From the NCBI RefSeq assembly GCF_001014615.2, contig NZ_LBCQ02000003.1, forward strand, positions 124,001 to 188,000: 64,000 nucleotides of DNA, in the 5' to 3' direction. Below the pieces are notes generated by a model. It made no database searches. It was not told the DNA's origin and saw nothing but the letters and a program-made list of their open reading frames with translations. A program made the translations under genes and the position numbers. Position 1 is the first letter of the stretch. Each line of letters starts with the position of its first letter. The DNA is from Aquamicrobium sp. LC103 (GTDB taxonomy: Bacteria > Pseudomonadota > Alphaproteobacteria > Rhizobiales > Rhizobiaceae). Positions 10,647 through 18,151 of this stretch are shown one piece after another.

Positions 10647-10674
10647 GGAACAGACAGGGGGTTTTGTGTGTTCC
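10647..10674. promoter_or_regulatory. inverted repeat in the pdxJ / SpoIIAA-like divergent region
   Basis: GGAACAGACA (10647-10656) and TGTGTGTTCC (10665-10674) form a 10-bp inverted repeat with one mismatch and an 8-base spacer. It lies between the two divergent starts and may bind a regulator. The regulator is unknown. Confidence 0.35.
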
Positions 10675-10714
10675 AAGCCCGATACATGCTTTTCGGGCTC
10701 ACGAGAGGATCTTC

Positions 10715-11113
10715 ATGCACCCATTGGACCCCATCCCAGCCATACGCCGCATCGACACCGACCGCCCGGACCTCTTCGCCGTCGAGATCGCCGGCCACGT
10801 GTCGGCGTCGGATGTGGAAAATCTCTATGGCCTTCTCGAAGGTGCATATGCCTTGCACGACCGGCTCGACCTGCTTGTTCGCGTCGTCAACTATGACGGG
10901 GTCGACTGGACCGGCGTTTCGTCGAGGACCACGGAGGAAGGCCGCAACCATGCCATCGAGCACGTCCGCCGTTGCGCCGCGGTCGGCGGCCCGGACTGGA
11001 CCTCGTCGGTCGGCGGCTTCTTCTCGCCCTCCGTGCCGGTCGAGCTGCGCTATTTCGATCTCGAGGACGAAGCCGCCGCGTGGCGCTGGATCGGCGCTCG
11101 CGAGATCGCGTAA
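10715..11113 (+). CDS. STAS/SpoIIAA-like (SEC14-type) domain protein
   Basis: A 132-residue soluble protein. ATG 10715 has GAGAGGA upstream. The pattern of [20 protein letters not shown], then [15 protein letters not shown], and the C-terminal [15 protein letters not shown] matches the SpoIIAA-like (DUF3478) family, whose C-terminal 'F...AAWxWI' block is characteristic. These fold like STAS domains but lack the phosphorylated Ser of true anti-sigma antagonists, and probably bind small hydrophobic ligands. Two genes follow on the same strand, an unknown protein and a PP2C-like phosphatase, with gaps of 33 and 69 bases, so a shared transcript is possible. Confidence 0.8.
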   Translation: MHPLDPIPAIRRIDTDRPDLFAVEIAGHVSASDVENLYGLLEGAYALHDRLDLLVRVVNYDGVDWTGVSSRTTEEGRNHAIEHVRRCAAVGGPDWTSSVGGFFSPSVPVELRYFDLEDEAAAWRWIGAREIA

Positions 11114-11146
11114 GCTTTTTCGGGCTGGCGAAAAGAAGGAACGTCA

Positions 11147-11488
11147 ATGAGCATCGTCACGCTTCCCTGCGAGATCGGTTCGCATCGCGCTGTTTCCTTC
11201 GACGTCGTCGGAGTGTACGGTGACTGCGTTTTCGTCGTTGATTTGCATGCCGGTTGGAACGGCTACGCATCAGTGGTCGATGCCGCGCCCGAGGTCTTTC
11301 AGCATTGCACCGCCATCCATGGAAGCAGGCGGATAGTCTGCGACGATCCGGACAAGCGCTGGCAGGAGATAGTTTCCAAGGCGGACACTTTCGATATCTT
11401 GCCCTACCGGGACGCGATTCCGTTTATGGTCGAGGTCAAATGCATTACGGCACGGCAGCAAAGGAACCTGCCGGTCGGAGGTCCATAG
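11147..11488 (+). CDS. uncharacterised 113-residue protein
   Basis: I do not recognise this protein. ATG 11147 follows AAGAAGGAAC, a good ribosome-binding site. It is soluble, with no signal peptide or membrane helix, and appears as an all-beta start (IVTLPCEIGSHRAVSFDVVGVYGDCVFVVDL) followed by a mixed region with Cys residues at about 8, 27, 54, 65 and 99. Codon use is like its neighbours. It lies between a SpoIIAA-like gene and a PP2C-like phosphatase in the same direction, which makes a functional link possible but unproven. Confidence 0.65.
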   Translation: MSIVTLPCEIGSHRAVSFDVVGVYGDCVFVVDLHAGWNGYASVVDAAPEVFQHCTAIHGSRRIVCDDPDKRWQEIVSKADTFDILPYRDAIPFMVEVKCITARQQRNLPVGGP

Positions 11489-11557
11489 CTTCCCGCTTCT
11501 GACGCCACGGCAAAAAAGCGTCGCGACCGGCAGGCATGTCACATTCTTTCCATCTGA

Positions 11558-12445
11558 ATGGCGCACCGAACAGCCACCATGCCTACGCTTCGCATTCTTG
11601 ATTCCATCACCGACCGCGGCGATCCCTTCCGGGCGAACGAGGATTCCTCGGGCGGCAATCGACATTGCGCTTTCGTCATCGACGGTGCGACCGGCCTTGG
11701 CGAAAACCTCTTGCAGATAGGGGATTCGGACGCCGCCTGGCTGGCCGGCTTCGCGAAAAACTGCTTCGAGGAGCTTTCGACGCCGGAACGTCCGGTTGCC
11801 GATATCGTCCGCACCCTCAACGAGCGCGTGCGCGCGGTGATCACCGAGACGCTCGACGGGTGGCAGCCCGAGGCCTGGAACCTGCCGGTCGCGAGCTTCC
11901 AGATGATCCGCTGCGGCAGCGACGGCGTTTCCACCCACGGGCTCGGCGACTGCCGGCTGTTCCTGCTCGGCGCCGGCGGCACGGCCCTGGATGCGACGGC
12001 CCTGACGGGCGCCCGGGAGCGTGAGCAGGAGGGCGCAAGGCGCGCGATCGCCCACGCCGGCGGGCTGGCGAAGCTGAAATCGCTGACGAAGGATCCCGCC
12101 ATCCGAGACGAGCTTCGCCGCAGCCGCGCCCTCTACAACCACCCGCTAGGCGACGTCTGGACGTTGGGGCCGGAGCCCGACGCCGCCGGTCACATCGCCT
12201 CCGAACGGCTCCATCCCGCGTTGCCGGCGCGCGGCCTGCTCTGCAGCGACGGCTTCGCAGCCCTTGTCGACCAATACGCGCGCTACGACGCAGCCTCCCT
12301 CGTCAGGAAGGCGGCAAGCGACGGGCTGGTGGCGCTTCTTGCCGAGCTCCGCATGATCGAGCACCGCGAGGACCCGGACGGCCTCGCCTATCCGCGCTTC
12401 AAGGTAAGCGACGACGCCACCGCGGTGCTTTTCGAGATCGTGTGA
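11558..12445 (+). CDS. PP2C-like serine/threonine phosphatase domain protein
   Basis: The protein is 295 residues from ATG 11558; ATG 11579 (MPTLRILDS) is an alternative, and neither has a clear ribosome-binding site. PP2C motifs appear in order: DRGDPFRANED (about 19-29), FVIDGATGLGE (39-49, metal-binding Asp), GLGDCRLFLL (about 127-136), LLCSDGF (about 227-233) and SDDATAVLFEI at the C-terminus in place of the usual GxxDNxT. This suggests a metal-dependent protein phosphatase of the diverged bacterial kind. Target unknown. It follows a SpoIIAA-like gene and an unknown gene on the same strand. Confidence 0.75.
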   Translation: MAHRTATMPTLRILDSITDRGDPFRANEDSSGGNRHCAFVIDGATGLGENLLQIGDSDAAWLAGFAKNCFEELSTPERPVADIVRTLNERVRAVITETLDGWQPEAWNLPVASFQMIRCGSDGVSTHGLGDCRLFLLGAGGTALDATALTGAREREQEGARRAIAHAGGLAKLKSLTKDPAIRDELRRSRALYNHPLGDVWTLGPEPDAAGHIASERLHPALPARGLLCSDGFAALVDQYARYDAASLVRKAASDGLVALLAELRMIEHREDPDGLAYPRFKVSDDATAVLFEIV

Positions 12446-12475
12446 GGACCGGCGCCGCCGCTATTTGCGGGAACG

Positions 12476-13603
12476 CTACCGCACCACGGTCAGTTTCTGC
12501 GCCGCGCGGGTGATCGCCGTGTAGAGCCAGCGCTGGCGCGTGTCCTTGAACGCATAGCTCTCGTCGAACAGCACGACATTGTCCCATTGCGAGCCCTGCG
12601 CCTTGTGGACCGTGAGCGCATAGCCGTAGTCGAAATCGTCGAAGCGCTTCTTCGTCTGCCATGGAATGTCGGCTTCCGGGTCCTCGAACGCTGCCTTCAG
12701 CAGCTTGATCTTGGCGATGCCGCGATCCGGATCGTCCTCTTCCGGCGAAACCAGCAGGTTGATGCCGGGCTTCACCGTCTCGCGCGACGAGGTCATCACC
12801 TTCCAGAGCGAACCGTTGAGCAGCCCCTTGGCGGGATCGTTGCGCAGGCAGACCAGCTTGTCGCCGGCCTGCGGATAGGCTGCGTCGAACCCCTTGAGCT
12901 CGCGCAGCCTTTGATTGTAGCGCCGGCGCGTGCGGTTGGTGCCGACGAGAACCTGGTCGGCGGCGAGCACGAGCTCCTGGTCGACGTCGCCGCGGCCGAT
13001 GACCTGCGCGGTTCCGAAGTCGCCATGCATGAACTCGCGCCCCTCGCGCACGTCGAGCGCGAGCCGGATGATCGGATTGTCGCGCGCCTGGCGATGGATT
13101 TCCGTCAGCAGATAGTCGGGCTCGTGTTCGGTGAAGAACCCGCCGCCCGAGATCGGCGGAAGCTGGGCTGGATCGCCGAGCACGAGGATCGGCGTGCCGA
13201 ACGACATCAGGTCGCGGCCGAGCTGCTCGTCGACCATCGAGCATTCGTCGATCACCACCAGCTTCGCGCGGGCGATCGGGCTCTGCCGGTTGAGCGAGAA
13301 AGTCGGCGACATCGACGTCTTGCCGGTGCTCTCGTCCTCGACCGCCTCCTCGCCCCGAGGGCGGTAGATCAGCGAATGGATGGTACGTGCATTGGTCGCG
13401 CCCTTCGAGCGCAGCACCTGCGCGGCCTTGCCGGTGAAGGCCGCGAACTGCACCTGGCCGTCGACATGCTCGGCGAAATATCTCGCCAGCGTGGTCTTGC
13501 CGGTGCCGGCATAGCCGAACAGCCGGAAGATCTGCGGCCCGCCGCCCTTGAGCCAGAGTTCGACGGCCTTGAGCGCCTCATCCTGTTGCGGAGAAAATTG
13601 CAT
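12476..13603 (-). CDS. RecD-like / UvrD-C-terminal SF1B DNA helicase
   Basis: A compact 375-residue ATP-dependent 5'-3' helicase. Motif I is GYAGTGKTT (30-38), motif Ia is FAAFTGKAA, motif II is VVIDECSMVD (117-126), motif III is VLGDPAQLPP, motif IV/V elements follow, and motif VI-type sequence ends in ALTVHKAQGSQWDNV and YTAITRA. The length fits the short RecD2/Dda-like helicases common in alphaproteobacteria rather than RecD of RecBCD. A role in DNA repair or replication-fork handling is inferred. It lies 67 bases downstream of the dehydratase gene in the same direction. Confidence 0.9.
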   Translation of the reverse strand: MQFSPQQDEALKAVELWLKGGGPQIFRLFGYAGTGKTTLARYFAEHVDGQVQFAAFTGKAAQVLRSKGATNARTIHSLIYRPRGEEAVEDESTGKTSMSPTFSLNRQSPIARAKLVVIDECSMVDEQLGRDLMSFGTPILVLGDPAQLPPISGGGFFTEHEPDYLLTEIHRQARDNPIIRLALDVREGREFMHGDFGTAQVIGRGDVDQELVLAADQVLVGTNRTRRRYNQRLRELKGFDAAYPQAGDKLVCLRNDPAKGLLNGSLWKVMTSSRETVKPGINLLVSPEEDDPDRGIAKIKLLKAAFEDPEADIPWQTKKRFDDFDYGYALTVHKAQGSQWDNVVLFDESYAFKDTRQRWLYTAITRAAQKLTVVR

Positions 13604-13670
13604 CGCCTGTGAGTGACGGATTCGCGTCGCCGGGGCAAGGCAAAATTCCCGCTTTGTTCACCTGTGTCCG

Positions 13671-14654
13671 TCAGGCGGAGCCGGCGAGCAATGCCGCGAA
13701 GCGGTGGAGATCGACATTGCCGCCGCTGATGATGACGCCGACGCGCTTGCCCCTGACCTGCTCCGCCGACCGGCGCAGGCCCGCGAGGCCGAGGCACCCG
13801 GTCGGCTCCACGACGATCTTCATGCGCTCGGCGAAGAAGCGCATCGCCGCCACCAGCTCGGCATCGGAGACGGCAAGAATGTCGCGCGCCTCGCGCCGGA
13901 TGATTTCGAAGGTCAACGCGCCGAGCGCCGTCGTCTGGGCGCCGTCCGCAATGGTCTTCGGGGTCGCGATGCGCACGATGCTTCCCGCGCGGAACGACTG
14001 CTGTCCGTCATTGCCGGCTTCCGGCTCGACGCCGTAAATCTCGGCCTCGGGCGAAAGCCCCCTTGCGGCGAGCGCGCTGCCTGCGAGCAGCCCGCCGCCG
14101 CCGAGACAGACGAACAGCGCGTCGAGCTCGCCCGCTTCCTCGATCAGCTCCTTCACCGCCGTCCCTTGCCCGGCGATGATGTCCGGATGATCGAAGGGCG
14201 GAATCAGCGTCGCGCCCGTTTCCTCCTGCACCCGGCGGCTCACCTCGTCGCGGTCCTGGCTGTAGCGGTCGTAGATGACCACCCGCCCACCATAGCCTTT
14301 CGTGGCTTCGAGCTTCGCGGCCGGCGCATCCTCCGGCATGATGATTGTCGCCGCGATCCCCAGCAGTTTCGCCGAAAGCGCGATCGCCTGTGCGTGGTTG
14401 CCGGAAGAGAATGCCAGCACGCCCGCCTTCTTCTGTGCATCGGTGAAGCGCGAAAGCGCGTTGTAGGCGCCGCGGAACTTGAACGCGCCCATGCGCTGGA
14501 AGTTCTCGGCCTTGAGAAAGACCCGCGCGCCCAATTCCTTGTCGAGCGTGGCCGACGTCAGGACGGGGGTCTTGTACGCATGCCCCTCGATGCGGCGGGC
14601 GGCGGCGGCGACGTCTTCATAAGTCGGCAGATCTTGCACGGGCGTGCCTTTCAT
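13671..14654 (-). CDS. PLP-dependent threonine/serine or threo-3-hydroxyaspartate dehydratase
   Basis: The 327-residue fold-type II PLP enzyme removes ammonia from a beta-hydroxy amino acid. The PLP Lys is K59 in MGAFKFRGA; the SSGNHAQA phosphate-site loop is at about 88-95; the Gly-rich phosphate cradle GGGGLLAGS occurs at about 180-188. It lacks the C-terminal ACT regulatory domain of biosynthetic IlvA, so it is the short, catabolic or threo-3-hydroxyaspartate ammonia-lyase type. It starts 30 bases after the nitrile hydratase accessory gene in the same direction, and may be cotranscribed with it. Exact substrate uncertain. Confidence 0.87.
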   Translation of the reverse strand: MKGTPVQDLPTYEDVAAAARRIEGHAYKTPVLTSATLDKELGARVFLKAENFQRMGAFKFRGAYNALSRFTDAQKKAGVLAFSSGNHAQAIALSAKLLGIAATIIMPEDAPAAKLEATKGYGGRVVIYDRYSQDRDEVSRRVQEETGATLIPPFDHPDIIAGQGTAVKELIEEAGELDALFVCLGGGGLLAGSALAARGLSPEAEIYGVEPEAGNDGQQSFRAGSIVRIATPKTIADGAQTTALGALTFEIIRREARDILAVSDAELVAAMRFFAERMKIVVEPTGCLGLAGLRRSAEQVRGKRVGVIISGGNVDLHRFAALLAGSA

Positions 14655-14684
14655 TGGATGCGATGGGATTGAGACGGCGAACGG

Positions 14685-15035
14685 TCATCCGCCGCGCAGC
14701 GGATCGTTCTCGAGCAGGATCGGCTTGCCGTGCGGGGTGGCGTGGGCGGCGCGCTGCCATGCTTGCGAAAGCGCCTCCACGTCCCGCGGTGCCGCGACGC
14801 CCTTTCCGGCGATCAGCTTTTCCAGCGCCCGCAGCCAGCAGGCGTAATAGTCGCTGCCGTCGTCGGCGGCGCCTGGCGCCTTGACCTCCGTGGAAAGCGT
14901 CTCGGCCCATTCCGCCCAGGAGAACAGGCCGCGCTCGTGCAGCGCGACCGTCAGGGCGAAGGCTTCCGCCTGCCACGGCTCGGCGAAGGGCGGCTCGTCG
15001 CCGCTGATGATCGCGGCGCGTTCAGGCCGGCTCAA
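14685..15035 (-). CDS. nitrile hydratase accessory protein (P14K/activator type)
   Basis: A 116-residue protein homologous to the N-terminal half of nitrile hydratase beta subunits, as in the small activator/self-subunit swapping chaperones of cobalt-type enzymes. Visible features are PPFAEPWQAEAFALTVALHERGLFSWAEWAE and YYACWLRALEKLIAGKG, the counterpart of the beta-subunit helices. Such proteins deliver the Co-bound, Cys-oxidised alpha subunit to the holoenzyme. The gene overlaps the end of the beta-subunit gene by 14 bases, so translational coupling is likely. It closes the alpha-beta-activator operon. Confidence 0.88.
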   Translation of the reverse strand: MSRPERAAIISGDEPPFAEPWQAEAFALTVALHERGLFSWAEWAETLSTEVKAPGAADDGSDYYACWLRALEKLIAGKGVAAPRDVEALSQAWQRAAHATPHGKPILLENDPLRGG

Positions 15036-15681
15036 GATAGCTCTCCCATGCGTCGATCGAGACGGTCAGGCTCGGGTCGGCGTCCGCACCCCAGATCTCG
15101 CGGCCGTCGAAGACGACCGTATAGACCCGCTGCGGATCCTCGCCCTTGCCATGCGCGTTGGTGTCGGGAAACACGAAGCCCTCGTGAACGGTCTCCACCA
15201 CGCCCACCCTGCCCCGTGTATAGCGCGGCAGCCGCGTGTGGCCGGCCGGGTTCATGTTCCTCGTACGCACCCTATCGCCGGCCGCAAAGCGCGGCGCCGC
15301 CTGGATCTCGCGCTCGCACGGGCCGCCGCGGGCAAGCATGGCCGGCACGTCCGCGGCCTTCAGCACCCGTCGCGGCGTCGTGCCGTCGGACCCGGCCTCA
15401 CCGGAAGCCAATTCGCCGCCGGTGACGAAGCCGTGCCTTACCAGAAGCTTCTCCAGCGCCTTGATCCAGATCTCGTAGTAGCTGGAGGAATAGTAGTCCG
15501 CCGGATGCAGCGTTTCCCGCGCATGTCGGCTCTCGTCGATGTTCCAGTGGCCCATGGCGCCGGCGCAGAGCGTGACGCCGAGGGCACGCTTCTCCCATTC
15601 GGCGTGGAAATAGGGCTCGTCCTTTTCCGGCGCGACCGGGCCGAAGCCCATCTGGCCGCCGAGATCCTGCGCTCCGTTCAT
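15022..15681 (-). CDS. nthB: nitrile hydratase beta subunit
   Basis: The 219-residue protein begins [16 protein letters not shown], the canonical beta-subunit start. It carries the helical segment [18 protein letters not shown] and the C-terminal SH3-like barrel ([23 protein letters not shown], then [17 protein letters not shown], then [12 protein letters not shown]). The Arg residues of RTRN-type sequence are near the active site in known structures. With the alpha subunit it hydrates nitriles to amides. Start ATG 15681 overlaps the alpha stop in ATGA, so the two are translationally coupled. Confidence 0.95.
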   Translation of the reverse strand: MNGAQDLGGQMGFGPVAPEKDEPYFHAEWEKRALGVTLCAGAMGHWNIDESRHARETLHPADYYSSSYYEIWIKALEKLLVRHGFVTGGELASGEAGSDGTTPRRVLKAADVPAMLARGGPCEREIQAAPRFAAGDRVRTRNMNPAGHTRLPRYTRGRVGVVETVHEGFVFPDTNAHGKGEDPQRVYTVVFDGREIWGADADPSLTVSIDAWESYLEPA

Positions 15682-16304
15682 GCCGTTTCGGGCTCCCTTG
15701 CAAGCGCGGTTCCGATCATGGAATCGCGCGTGACGAGGTCGGCCAGCCGCTCCTCGCTCCAGCCCGTCGTGCCGGCGGGGCGCATCGGCACCACGAGATA
15801 GCGCAGCTCGGCGGTGGAATCCCATACGCGGATATTGGTTCCGTCGGGCAGTGCGAGACCGAATTCCGCAAGCACGCCGCGCGGGTCGATCACCGCCTTC
15901 GAGCGATAGGGCGGCGATTTGTACCAGACCGGCGGCAGGCCCAGCACCGACCACGGATAGCAGGAGCACAGGGTGCAGACGACGAGATTGTGCGTGTCCG
16001 GCGCATTGAACACCGCCCGCATGTGCTCGCCCTGCCGCCCGGTGAAGCCGAGCGAGGCGATAGCGGCGGTCGCATCGCGCTTCAGCCAGTCCGCATAGGC
16101 CTGGTCGTCCCACGCTTTCGCGACCACCTTCGCGCCGTTGCGGGGACCGATCCTGTTTTCATAGATGTCGACGATCGCGTCGATCGCCGCCGGGTCGATC
16201 AGCCCCTTGCGGGTCAGGATCGTCTCCAGTGCCTTCACCCTCGCCGCAGTCGGGTCGAGATGATTGTCGTGGTGGTGGCCATCATGGTCATGATCGTCAT
16301 GCAT
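15678..16304 (-). CDS. nthA: nitrile hydratase alpha subunit, cobalt type, with His-rich N-terminus
   Basis: The 208-residue metal-binding subunit contains the claw motif [17 protein letters not shown]. Cys110, Cys113, Ser114 and Cys115 should bind the metal, and CTLCSC (Thr, not Ser) marks the cobalt type. The first 15 residues ([15 protein letters not shown]) hold seven His and five Asp. This is a likely metal-binding leader ahead of the usual start of the fold ([17 protein letters not shown]). No separate cobalt transporter is in view. It is the first enzyme gene of the operon; a small membrane protein gene ends 20 bases upstream. Confidence 0.95.
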   Translation of the reverse strand: MHDDHDHDGHHHDNHLDPTAARVKALETILTRKGLIDPAAIDAIVDIYENRIGPRNGAKVVAKAWDDQAYADWLKRDATAAIASLGFTGRQGEHMRAVFNAPDTHNLVVCTLCSCYPWSVLGLPPVWYKSPPYRSKAVIDPRGVLAEFGLALPDGTNIRVWDSTAELRYLVVPMRPAGTTGWSEERLADLVTRDSMIGTALAREPETA

Positions 16305-16324
16305 TGCGGCTCGTTCCCGTTTTT

Positions 16325-16819
16325 CTACCCGCCGGCTTCGGGATTAGGCGTATAGCCTGGGCCGACAGTCAACGGCTTGTCCGGAACCACGGTGTCGCTG
16401 ATCTGGCTCTTGAAGTCGAGCCCGTGGGTCCACAGAAGCTGCCGTTCCTCGCGATCGAAGACGCGGATCGCGACGTGATAGGGCTTGCCCGCCTCGACGC
16501 CGCGCACCGGCGGGGAGCGCAGGGAGTAGCGCTCCGTGTCCGTGCCGACGCGCTGGCGCACGATAAGGTCGGCGCCGCCGCCCGGATCCTCGAACCGCGC
16601 CTCGATGATCGAGCCGGTCGGCAGCGGCCGCTCGACCACGGCGGTGAAGCCGTAATAGACCTCGGCGATGCGGTAATTGAACATGAAGCCGCCGCCGAGG
16701 ATATTCAGATAGGGCTTGGTTTCGGGATCGACGCGCGACATCCAGCCGATCGCGAACAGGACGGCGAGCAGCGCGGCCGCCGCGATCACGATGCCCTTGA
16801 CTGAGAAGCGCTCGATCAT
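16325..16819 (-). CDS. single-pass membrane protein of unknown function
   Basis: A 164-residue protein with one N-terminal membrane helix (about residues 8-26, [19 protein letters not shown]) and a soluble, probably periplasmic domain rich in beta strands. The ordered segments [35 protein letters not shown] and then [19 protein letters not shown] suggest a single beta-rich domain. I know it only as a conserved type of hypothetical protein in rhizobia. It ends 20 bases before the nitrile hydratase alpha start on the same strand. A role in that system is possible, but the gene may simply be a neighbour. Confidence 0.75.
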   Translation of the reverse strand: MIERFSVKGIVIAAAALLAVLFAIGWMSRVDPETKPYLNILGGGFMFNYRIAEVYYGFTAVVERPLPTGSIIEARFEDPGGGADLIVRQRVGTDTERYSLRSPPVRGVEAGKPYHVAIRVFDREERQLLWTHGLDFKSQISDTVVPDKPLTVGPGYTPNPEAGG

Positions 16820-16888
16820 GCGTGAAAGCTAGCACTTTCACGATCGACCGTCGATTGGGCCAGAGCCGATATGTCCTGCCGGGAGCGG

Positions 16889-17485
16889 CTATTTCAGCAT
16901 CGGCCAGAGCGTCAGCGCCAGCAGCGCGCCCATGGCGATGTTGAACCATTTGAGCCGCACCGGATCGGCGAGGAAGCCGCGCAGGGCGACGCCGAAGCCC
17001 GCCCATGTCGAGACGCTCGGCACGTTGACCAGCGCGAAGGCGATCGCCACCAGCGAAACGGAGACGAAGGGCGCGCTCGGATTGGTGTAGATCGACATCG
17101 CCGTGACCGCCATGACCCACGCCTTCGGATTGACCCATTGGAACGCCGCGGCCTCCAGAAAGCTCATCGGCCGCGCATCGGCATCCTTGCCGTCGCCGAT
17201 CGAACGCGACATGGCGATCCGCCAGGCGAGATAGAGCAGGTAGGCGCCGCCGGCCACTTTGAGCGCGACGTGGAGCGCCGGATAGGCGGTGAGCGCCGCG
17301 CCCAGCCCGAAGCCGACGCCGAGAAGCAGGGAGAAGAAGCCGACGCCGATGCCCAGCATGTGCGGCACGGTCCGCCAGAAGCCGAAATTCACGCCGGACG
17401 CCATCAGCATGAAATTGTTCGGCCCCGGCGTGATCGAGGTGACGAAGGCAAAAACGACGAGCGCAAGGAAGACGTCGGCGGACAT
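16889..17485 (-). CDS. LysE family amino acid exporter
   Basis: The 198-residue protein has about six membrane helices and the LysE/RhtB signature near the N-terminus (ITPGPNNFMLMASGVNFGFWRT, residues 18-39), with GGAYLLYLAWR at about 76-86 and AFQWVNPKAWVMAV at about 113-126. These features define LysE-type exporters that expel amino acids or their derivatives using the membrane potential. The substrate is not evident. ATG 17485 is the conserved start but lacks a visible ribosome-binding site. It lies 35 bases downstream of ilvH in the same direction, so cotranscription with ilvIH is possible. Confidence 0.92.
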   Translation of the reverse strand: MSADVFLALVVFAFVTSITPGPNNFMLMASGVNFGFWRTVPHMLGIGVGFFSLLLGVGFGLGAALTAYPALHVALKVAGGAYLLYLAWRIAMSRSIGDGKDADARPMSFLEAAAFQWVNPKAWVMAVTAMSIYTNPSAPFVSVSLVAIAFALVNVPSVSTWAGFGVALRGFLADPVRLKWFNIAMGALLALTLWPMLK

Positions 17486-17520
17486 CGGAGGATTCCGTGG
17501 AAGGAAGGATCGGTTGCGGA

Positions 17521-18093
17521 TTACATTCCCTGCGGGCCGCGGTTCATGGCGGCGACGCCGGTGCGGCAGATCTCGATGAGGCCGAGCGGCTTCATGATCG
17601 AGATGAACTGGTCGATCTTCGAGCTCTTGCCGGTGATCTCGAAGATGAAATGCTCGGTGGTCGCGTCCGATACCTTGGCGTGAAAAGCCTCCGCCAGCCG
17701 CAGCGCCTCGACGCGCGCATCGCCGCTACCCGAAACCTTGACCAGCGCGACCTCGCGCTCCAGCGGCCGCTCGTGGCCGCGCTCCTGCGCCACGACCGTC
17801 AGATCCACCACCCGGTGCACCGGAACGATGCGCTCGAGCTGGTGCTTGATCTGCTCCAGCACATGCGGCGTTCCGCGCGTCACGATGGTGATGCGCGACA
17901 GATGCTTCTCATGCTCGGTTTCGGAGACGGTGAGGCTGTCGATGTTGTAGCCGCGTCCCGAAAACAGGCCGATGACGCGGGCGAGGACGCCGGGCTCGTT
18001 GTCCACGAGGACGGAAAGCGTGTGGGATTCCGGCTTCTGCGTCTCCTTGGAGATGAAATAGGCCGATCCGGTGGGTTGAAGTTGGGCGTTCAT
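17521..18093 (-). CDS. ilvH: acetolactate synthase small (regulatory) subunit
   Basis: The 190-residue protein has the N-terminal ACT domain beginning HTLSVLVDNEPGVLARVIGLFSGRGYNIDSLTV (residues about 24-56), which binds valine for feedback inhibition, followed by a C-terminal ACT-like domain (ALVKVSG, then FIFEITGKSSKIDQFISIM). It activates the large subunit and gives it valine sensitivity. Start ATG 18093 lies 58 bases downstream of the large-subunit stop, in one operon under the attenuator at 20007-20115. Confidence 0.96.
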   Translation of the reverse strand: MNAQLQPTGSAYFISKETQKPESHTLSVLVDNEPGVLARVIGLFSGRGYNIDSLTVSETEHEKHLSRITIVTRGTPHVLEQIKHQLERIVPVHRVVDLTVVAQERGHERPLEREVALVKVSGSGDARVEALRLAEAFHAKVSDATTEHFIFEITGKSSKIDQFISIMKPLGLIEICRTGVAAMNRGPQGM

Positions 18094-18151
18094 GATTTTG
18101 TTTTTCCGTCGAATTTTGGCTTGGCTGCTTGTTTCCGGCTATTTTGCGGAA

